Part shown: positions 5,475 to 9,446 of the stretch, in pieces | Numbering within the stretch: the first letter of the stretch is position 1 | Layout: each line of letters starts with the position of its first letter | From: Dehalococcoidia bacterium | GTDB taxonomy: Bacteria; Chloroflexota; Dehalococcoidia; SAR202; UBA11138 | Reading direction: 5' to 3' | Length of the DNA: 9,446 nucleotides | Assembly: GCA_012270625.1 (NCBI GenBank) | Contig: JAAXHZ010000152.1 | Span: forward strand, 1-9,446 | Made by a program: the position numbers and the translations under genes | The notes under the pieces: generated by a model | Told to the model about the DNA's origin: nothing | What the model saw: the letters and a program-made list of their open reading frames with translations, nothing else | Databases searched by the model: none

Positions 5475-6809
5475 CTAATCGGCGGCCTCGGGCATGGCGC
5501 GGGCGAGCCAGAGCTCGTCTCTGACTGAGGTGCGGCGCCTTAGGCGTGTGTCGAGGAGGTCCTGGGCCTTGTCGTACCGGCCGGAGCGGATGTAGGATTC
5601 CAGGACGGTGTCTTCGAAGACTTCGCGCTGAGCATGGCTGCCTCCGATACGGGGGAGCTGCTCGACCAGTCCGTCGAGATTGTCGGCAGCGTCGTCGTAG
5701 GCGCCGTGCGCGAATGCCTCAATGCCTTTGACCAGGGGCAGGGTTACCTCGGAGGCGAGTGCGTTGCCTACGCTGGAGGCCTCGCTGAGTCCATCAATCA
5801 TCCGTCCCAGCTCTTCGCTGAATCCTCCGGCGGCGAAGGTGAGGGCCGCGTGGGCGTCTCTGAACGCGGGGCCGGGTTTCTCTGCGGCGGGCAGGGCGAT
5901 CTCTCGCACTTCCTCCCAAGGGCCGGGCTGACCGTCACCGTAGATCTTCATCCTCCACATCAGGGAAGCGCTGTCGGCGAGCGAGCCGAGATTCTTCTTT
6001 ACCACGGATGGGCGTATGTGGTCTTCGTACAGAGACACGGCGTTCTCGGGTCTGCCGGTGGCGAGCTGGAAGAGCGCCTGGTGCCAGGAGAGATGGACGT
6101 TGAACGGCCCGCGGCGGTCGTAGCCTTCGAGCCAGTCGCCGAGGAAGTCGGAGCCGCCGTCGGGGTCGCCGGTCTCGAAGAAGACGTGGGCGACTGAGTG
6201 GGAGGCGTTGCCGTTATCGGGTCGGATGCTCAGGGAGCGTTCGGCGTACTTGAGGGAGTCGTCGAAGTATCCGGTCTCGTGGTGCGCGAAGGCGTACTGT
6301 CCGAGGAACGCCCAGTCTTCGCCGTACTCGGGCTTGAGCGGCTTGAGCATGGACAGGAGCTCTTCTGGGAAGTTGGGGATGCCGGCGCCGCTGCATCCGA
6401 GTATCAGCAGTCGGTTGGCAAGCCTGACCATGAGCATGTCGCGTGGGAACTCGTCGAGGTGCTCGCGGATAAGTCTGAGAGCCTTGTGGCTGTCGCCTTC
6501 TATCATCAGGCTGATGGCCTGGATCTGCTGTCGCTCTCGCTTGGTGGCGTTAACCGCTAGAGCTCTGGCGCGGGCCGCAGTCTGCTTGGCCTGAGCCATC
6601 TCGTTGCGGTACATCTGGAACAGGGCGTTGGCGGCGTGAGCGATCGCGAAGCCATCGTCTGCCTCGATCGCGTGGGCGATGGCCGGGTCTGCGCCATAGA
6701 TCTGCGCGAGGAAGCAGTCGATCGTCTCAACGTATCGGTCGGCGGCCGTGTGCGACTCGGTGGTCAGCGGAAGCTCGTAGCGGTCTCTGATTCCCGTACC
6801 GTTTGTCAT
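5475..6809 (-). CDS. tetratricopeptide repeat protein, StaR/TTC38-like
   Basis: This 444-aa all-helical protein resembles the StaR-like/TTC38 family of TPR proteins, found in bacteria and animals. Supporting features are the Asp/Ala-rich N-terminus with repeated A..A.A.L..AP-like helices, the segment SVAHVFFETGDPDGG (about 205-219), then HLSWHQALFQLATG (239-252) and the YEDHI stretch (261-265), which are the most conserved parts of this family. TPR-like helices run on to the C-terminus. The family is probably a protein-interaction scaffold; in the glycopeptide cluster of Streptomyces toyocaensis the member StaR is considered regulatory. No enzymatic motif, signal peptide or membrane helix is seen. 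The start at 6809 is chosen because GGAGG lies 6 nt upstream; the ATG at 6863 would add 18 residues without such a site. A relic of a paralogue lies at 3871-4012. Confidence 0.85.
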   Translation of the reverse strand: MTNGTGIRDRYELPLTTESHTAADRYVETIDCFLAQIYGADPAIAHAIEADDGFAIAHAANALFQMYRNEMAQAKQTAARARALAVNATKRERQQIQAISLMIEGDSHKALRLIREHLDEFPRDMLMVRLANRLLILGCSGAGIPNFPEELLSMLKPLKPEYGEDWAFLGQYAFAHHETGYFDDSLKYAERSLSIRPDNGNASHSVAHVFFETGDPDGGSDFLGDWLEGYDRRGPFNVHLSWHQALFQLATGRPENAVSLYEDHIRPSVVKKNLGSLADSASLMWRMKIYGDGQPGPWEEVREIALPAAEKPGPAFRDAHAALTFAAGGFSEELGRMIDGLSEASSVGNALASEVTLPLVKGIEAFAHGAYDDAADNLDGLVEQLPRIGGSHAQREVFEDTVLESYIRSGRYDKAQDLLDTRLRRRTSVRDELWLARAMPEAAD

Positions 6810-6815
6810 GGCGCA

Positions 6816-6820
6816 CCTCC
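6816..6820 (-). promoter_or_regulatory. Shine-Dalgarno of the TPR gene (decides the start)
   Basis: GGAGG on the minus strand stands 6 nt before ATG 6809 and fixes the start there instead of at the upstream ATG 6863. Confidence 0.8.
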
Positions 6821-6853
6821 TAACTGTGTCATTTGAGTGTCGTGTGTGTACGA

Positions 6854-6882
6854 AAGGTAACATAGCGTTTGAGGGTGGACAA
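6854..6882 (-). promoter_or_regulatory. weak promoter-like element before the TPR gene
   Basis: On the minus strand TTGTCC (6877-6882) and TACCTT (6854-6859) are 17 bp apart, about 45 bp upstream of the ATG at 6809. The -10 box matches poorly (3 of 6), so this is tentative. If correct, the transcript would start near or downstream of the ATG at 6863, which also argues for the shorter start. Confidence 0.3.
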
Positions 6883-6928
6883 CGGCGGGTGGGGAATGGA
6901 ACTGTGGTACGGGTGCGCCGGTCGCAGG

Positions 6929-7414
6929 TTAGCCAAGTATGACGGCAAGCACTGCGGTTGCCGCGGATACGGTTCCTATGGTGACGGTGACCATCGTGAT
7001 TAGGGCTATCCTGATCTCTCGGCTGAGCGCGTCGATTCGGGAGTTGGTCTCTGTGAAGCGAGATGCGGTTTCGGCCCGGAACGCATCGATCTCCATGGTA
7101 GTGTCGGTACGAAGCGCCTGATTCTGCGCGGCAGCGTCGGCACGAAGCGCCTGGTTCTGTGCGGCAGCGTCGGCACGAAGCGCCTGGTTCTGTGCGGCAA
7201 CATCGGCACGAAGCGCCTGGCTCTGTGCGGCAGCATCGGTACGGAGCGCCTGGTTCTGTGCGATCGTTTCAGACCGCAGCTGGTCCATACTCTGCGTGAG
7301 TCCGTCCATCCGTCTGTCCAGACTTTCGAGTTGACGGTCAACCCGCTCGTATGCGCCTTCCAGTCGAGCGATTCTGCCTGCAAGTTCTGGCAGCCCCTCT
7401 GTTTCTGTGGTCAA
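6929..7414 (-). CDS. tail-anchored coiled-coil protein with 11-residue repeats
   Basis: This 161-aa protein has no recognised enzymatic domain. Residues 10-50 form a heptad-like coiled coil (IARLEGAYERVDRQLESLDR). Residues 51-105 are five near-identical 11-residue units of the type AAQNQALRADA, a hendecad pattern suited to a slightly right-handed coiled-coil stalk. Residues 106-135 are again coiled-coil-like, and 136-160 form one hydrophobic C-terminal membrane segment (IALITMVTVTIGTVSAATAV), leaving only a Gly after it. The expected topology is a cytoplasmic stalk anchored by its C-terminus. The start is a TTG at 7414, supported by GAGGAG 6 nt upstream; the next in-frame ATG is at residue 36. 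The role is unknown; an oligomeric spacer or membrane tether is possible. Confidence 0.8.
   Translation of the reverse strand: MTTETEGLPELAGRIARLEGAYERVDRQLESLDRRMDGLTQSMDQLRSETIAQNQALRTDAAAQSQALRADVAAQNQALRADAAAQNQALRADAAAQNQALRTDTTMEIDAFRAETASRFTETNSRIDALSREIRIALITMVTVTIGTVSAATAVLAVILG
7111..7262 (-). repeat. 33-bp tandem repeat (about 4.6 copies) encoding the hendecads
   Basis: Units begin at 7111, 7144, 7177, 7210 and 7243, each starting GAAGCGCCTG or GGAGCGCCTG. They differ by only a few bases, and the fifth breaks off after about 20 bp. The 33-bp period equals 11 codons. The low divergence suggests recent expansion or ongoing homogenisation. Confidence 0.9.
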
Positions 7415-7420
7415 GTTGGA

Positions 7421-7426
7421 CTCCTC
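7421..7426 (-). promoter_or_regulatory. Shine-Dalgarno supporting a TTG start
   Basis: GAGGAG on the minus strand, 6 nt before TTG 7414, is the reason for accepting a non-ATG start for the tail-anchored coiled-coil protein. Confidence 0.75.
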
Positions 7427-7494
7427 GGCTCCGTTTCATGTACATGCTATCACAAAAGGCAGAATACTCTGACACCGACAGCGGTGCGCTGGGA

Positions 7495-7500
7495 TACAAT
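7495..7500 (+). promoter_or_regulatory. candidate -10 element in the divergent intergenic region
   Basis: TACAAT matches 5 of 6 consensus -10 bases. A CTGACA at 7469-7474 resembles a -35 box, but the 20-bp spacing is longer than optimal. It would drive the plus strand toward the short frame at 7533 and the Uma2 gene. I see no good promoter closer to Uma2. Confidence 0.3.
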
Positions 7501-7532
7501 AGGGGCCGATGTAACTCAGGAGGTCTTTGGAG

Positions 7533-7604
7533 TTGTCTAAATTTATTTTTCATGCCGCCGCAGGACGCTCTGAAGGCGGTGTTCGCGGTAAGGTTGGCGG
7601 ATAG
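7533..7604 (+). CDS. possible 23-aa leader peptide or gene remnant
   Basis: An almost ideal Shine-Dalgarno (AGGAGGT, 7518-7524) is followed after 8 nt by TTG, opening a 23-codon frame that begins MSKFIFHAAAGRSEGG and ends at TAG. No family is recognised. Another frame just downstream reads NDESLTNVVDKERWY before a stop at about 7657-7659, which looks like a protein C-terminus. The whole stretch may therefore be a shrunken, frameshifted gene. Alternatively it is a short leader read before Uma2. The strength of the ribosome binding site is the only solid evidence. Confidence 0.2.
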   Translation: MSKFIFHAAAGRSEGGVRGKVGG

Positions 7605-7669
7605 AGTGCCGAAATGACGAGTCGCTGACGAATGTGGTGGACAAGGAGAGGTGGTACTAGGGAGAGCGA

Positions 7670-7687
7670 AATTGCACTTATGCAATT
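7670..7687. promoter_or_regulatory. inverted repeat AATTGC-6-GCAATT before the Uma2 gene
   Basis: Two 6-bp arms, AATTGC (7670-7675) and GCAATT (7682-7687), flank a 6-bp spacer just upstream of the AGGAG (7691-7695) of the Uma2 gene. It could be an operator, or in RNA a small hairpin near the ribosome binding site. The core sequence is shared with the palindrome before the cupin operon. Confidence 0.3.
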
Positions 7688-7702
7688 CCCAGGAGAGCAG
7701 GC

Positions 7703-8266
7703 ATGGTTACCGAGAAGCCGAGAATTAAGCTGACCTACGAGGACTACCGGTCCACGCCGGATGACAAACGGTATGAGCTGCTGGACGGAGAGTTGATTTT
7801 GGCGCCAGCCCCACGAACGACACATCAGAGGACCCTGTTTGAACTGACACTAAACATTGGTCAACATGTCAAGGATCGTGACTTGGGTGAGGTGTTCACG
7901 GCGCCAACCGACGTGTTTCTAACGGACACTGACGTGGTGCAACCCGACCTTTCGTTCATATCAAAGAACCGAGCAGGTATCATTACCGAGCTCAACATCC
8001 AAGGGGCGCCGGACTTGGTTGTCGAGGTGCTTTCTCCGTCCACTGCGAGTCGTGACCGGGGGTACAAGCGGTCGCTGTACGCTCGGCATGGTGTGAGAGA
8101 GTACTGGATGGCCGGGGTCGAGTCGGCGACCATTACGGTGTTGCTGCTTGGGGAAGACGGGTTTGATGTGTTCGGCACGTTTGGGGAAGGGGAGAGGTTT
8201 GTGTCGCCGACGCTGGATGGGTTCGAGGTTGAGATCGATGTGGTGTTTGGGCTGGGGCCAAGCTAG
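7703..8266 (+). CDS. Uma2 family endonuclease (DUF820)
   Basis: This 187-aa protein is a typical full-length member of the Uma2 family (restriction-endonuclease-like PD-(D/E)XK fold). RYELLDGEL contains Glu25, and His41 lies in the conserved THQR segment. VVQPDLSFIS supplies Asp82, PDLVVEVLSPST supplies Glu108, and DRGYKRSLYARHGVREYW supplies Lys122 and the conserved Tyr134-Trp135. The catalytic set D, ExV and K is intact, so nuclease activity is plausible. The biological role of these widespread proteins is not settled; they multiply strongly in Cyanobacteria and Chloroflexota and are often considered mobile or defence-linked. The ATG at 7703 has AGGAG 7 nt upstream. It lies 57 bp before the dehydratase gene in the same direction, but a perfect hairpin separates them and a functional link is unlikely. 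Confidence 0.92.
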   Translation: MVTEKPRIKLTYEDYRSTPDDKRYELLDGELILAPAPRTTHQRTLFELTLNIGQHVKDRDLGEVFTAPTDVFLTDTDVVQPDLSFISKNRAGIITELNIQGAPDLVVEVLSPSTASRDRGYKRSLYARHGVREYWMAGVESATITVLLLGEDGFDVFGTFGEGERFVSPTLDGFEVEIDVVFGLGPS

Positions 8267-8278
8267 AGATGTAGTCGC

Positions 8279-8295
8279 AAGACGAAGGTCGTCTT
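8279..8295. other. perfect 7-bp stem hairpin between Uma2 and the dehydratase
   Basis: AAGACGA and TCGTCTT enclose a 3-nt loop AGG. No T-run follows (the sequence continues AGACC), so it is not a classical intrinsic terminator. It may act as an operator or as an mRNA 5' or 3' end structure. It begins 12 bp after the Uma2 stop and ends 28 bp before the next start. Confidence 0.45.
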
Positions 8296-8323
8296 AGACC
8301 ATACATATCAAAAGGAGAACTCA

Positions 8324-9446
8324 ATGAAGATTACGTCTGTTACGCCTGTGCCTGTTTCGGCTGGGACGGCATTTGGGGCTCGGAACTATATGTTCGTCAA
8401 GGTCGAGACGGATGAGGGTATCACCGGTTGGGGTGAGGCCACGTCGGGGCCGAAGGCGGTGGCGACGATGGTCGAGGAGTTCGGTGAGGCGCTGATAGGC
8501 AAGGACCCGGGGCGAATCGAGCAGCACTGGCAGACGCTGTACCATCACTTTCACGTGAGGGGTGGTGTTGTGCAGATGTCGGCGATCAGCGGCATTGAGA
8601 TCGCGCTGTGGGACATCAAGGGCAAGGCGCTAGGGGCGCCGGTGTATGAGCTACTCGGCGGGCCGATGCGGGAGCGAATCTGGTGCTATGGGCGCTGGGA
8701 TGGCGCGACTCCTGAGGCGGCTGTGGAGCGCGCGCTCAGCTTTACTGAGCAGGGGATCACGGCGCTCAAGGGTGACCCGTTCGATCATAGGGGGCTGTTT
8801 ATCCCGATCGAGGCGGAGCGTGGCGCGATCAAGAAGCTGGAGGCGGTACGTGAGGCGGTGGGAGACGACGTCGCGCTGCTGGTCGAGGTGCACGGTCGGC
8901 TCGCGCCTTCGGACGCAATCAGGATAGGGAACGCGATGGAGCCGTATCGTCCGTTCGTGTATGAGGAGCCGGTGCCGCCTCAGAACATCGATGCGCTGCA
9001 ACGGGTTGCGGAGTCGGTGTCGATACCGATTGCGACTGGCGAGCGTCTGTACACTAAGTGGGACTACGCCGACCTTCTCAGCAGGCAGATCGTGGCGATG
9101 ATCCAGCCGGACATTGTGCAAGGTGGCGGGATACTCGAGCTGAAGAAGATCGCGGCGATGGCGGAAGCACACTACGTTGGCTTCCAGCCGCATAATCCCT
9201 ATGGGCCGCTGTGCACGATCGCGTCGCTTCACCTGGATGCCTGCGTGCCCAACTTCATGATCCAGGAGGGCGGTACTCATCCGTGGTTCCAGGATGTCTG
9301 TTTCGGGAAGTTCCCGAAGCAAAAGGACGGCTTTCTGCCGCTGCCGGAGGGTCCAGGGCTGGGTATAGAGGTCGATGAGGAGTGGGTGAAGGCGAATCCG
9401 TGGAGAGAAGACGCGGCAGTGTGGCGAGCGGGGGATGGGTACATCG
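8324..9446 (+). CDS. enolase-superfamily dehydratase, galactonate/mannonate dehydratase-like (3' end cut)
   Basis: 374 residues are visible; the frame is still open at the window edge and probably lacks only a few codons. The N-terminal capping domain (1-115) and the barrel are those of the mandelate racemase/muconate lactonizing enzyme family. Visible active-site elements are ALKGDPF (Lys149, Asp151), VEVHGR (metal ligand Glu188 and catalytic His190), YEEPVPP (Glu214), ATGERLYT (Glu240), QPHNPYGPL (His290) and IQEGGTHPW (Glu315). The pair of His190 and His290 and the order of ligands fit the D-galactonate/mannonate dehydratase branch, which removes water from sugar acids to give 2-keto-3-deoxy products with Mg2+. 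Glu188 replaces the Asp of classical galactonate dehydratase, so the exact substrate is open. The ATG at 8324 has AAGGAG upstream with normal spacing. It is cytoplasmic. Confidence 0.92.
   Translation, partial: MKITSVTPVPVSAGTAFGARNYMFVKVETDEGITGWGEATSGPKAVATMVEEFGEALIGKDPGRIEQHWQTLYHHFHVRGGVVQMSAISGIEIALWDIKGKALGAPVYELLGGPMRERIWCYGRWDGATPEAAVERALSFTEQGITALKGDPFDHRGLFIPIEAERGAIKKLEAVREAVGDDVALLVEVHGRLAPSDAIRIGNAMEPYRPFVYEEPVPPQNIDALQRVAESVSIPIATGERLYTKWDYADLLSRQIVAMIQPDIVQGGGILELKKIAAMAEAHYVGFQPHNPYGPLCTIASLHLDACVPNFMIQEGGTHPWFQDVCFGKFPKQKDGFLPLPEGPGLGIEVDEEWVKANPWREDAAVWRAGDGYI

Noticed and set aside
5634..6197. 187-aa plus-strand frame antisense to the TPR gene
   Set aside because: Low-complexity G, E, A and V composition and full overlap with the conserved TPR protein mark it as a shadow.
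7111..7262. Direct repeats resembling a CRISPR array
   Set aside because: The 33-bp units are contiguous with no spacers, are in frame and encode a coiled coil; no cas genes are present.
8651..9322. 223-aa minus-strand frame antisense to the dehydratase
   Set aside because: Arg- and His-rich mirror frame. The plus-strand frame carries all active-site motifs of the enolase superfamily.

Overview
The window looks like a piece of a moderately high-GC bacterial genome rich in metabolic paralogues. A cytoplasmic-type sulfite-oxidase-family protein, an enolase-superfamily dehydratase, a StaR/TTC38-like TPR protein, a Uma2-family nuclease and small coiled-coil membrane proteins ending in a W..WN.RR.EAE...F.EPPP tail together suggest a Chloroflexota bacterium, perhaps of the SAR202 (Dehalococcoidia) type. 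Expanded sulfite-oxidase-like and enolase-superfamily families are known from that group. No rRNA, tRNA or marker gene is present, so this placement is inference.

Layout. Positions 105-1573 (minus strand) hold a two-gene unit: a small cupin followed by a molybdopterin-dependent sulfite-oxidase-family enzyme. A perfect 16-bp palindrome lies about 70 bp upstream of the cupin. Positions 1752-4788 (minus strand) form an accessory-looking block: an unrecognised protein with an internal domain duplication and a disordered tail, a 342-aa HNH nuclease, a frameshifted relic of a TPR-gene 3' end, and a 256-aa HNH nuclease. The two HNH proteins have similar C-terminal nuclease modules but unrelated N-terminal regions. 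Positions 4862-6809 (minus strand) hold a membrane/coiled-coil protein and an intact TPR protein, the likely source family of the relic. Positions 6929-7414 (minus strand) encode a tail-anchored coiled-coil protein built from 11-residue repeats. After a 288-bp gap the plus strand carries a Uma2-family nuclease (7703-8266) and an enolase-superfamily sugar-acid dehydratase (from 8324, cut by the window edge).

How the genes work together. The cupin and the oxidoreductase are probably co-transcribed. The two HNH nucleases suggest a small defence or DNA-processing island placed beside a broken TPR paralogue, but no methyltransferase, helicase, transposase or integrase is visible, so a complete system is not demonstrated. 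The metabolic genes at the two ends look like ordinary catabolic or detoxification functions. The most informative oddities are the TPR relic between the HNH genes, the shared HNH module with exchanged N-termini, the membrane-protein frame without a canonical start, and several palindromes at promoter positions.
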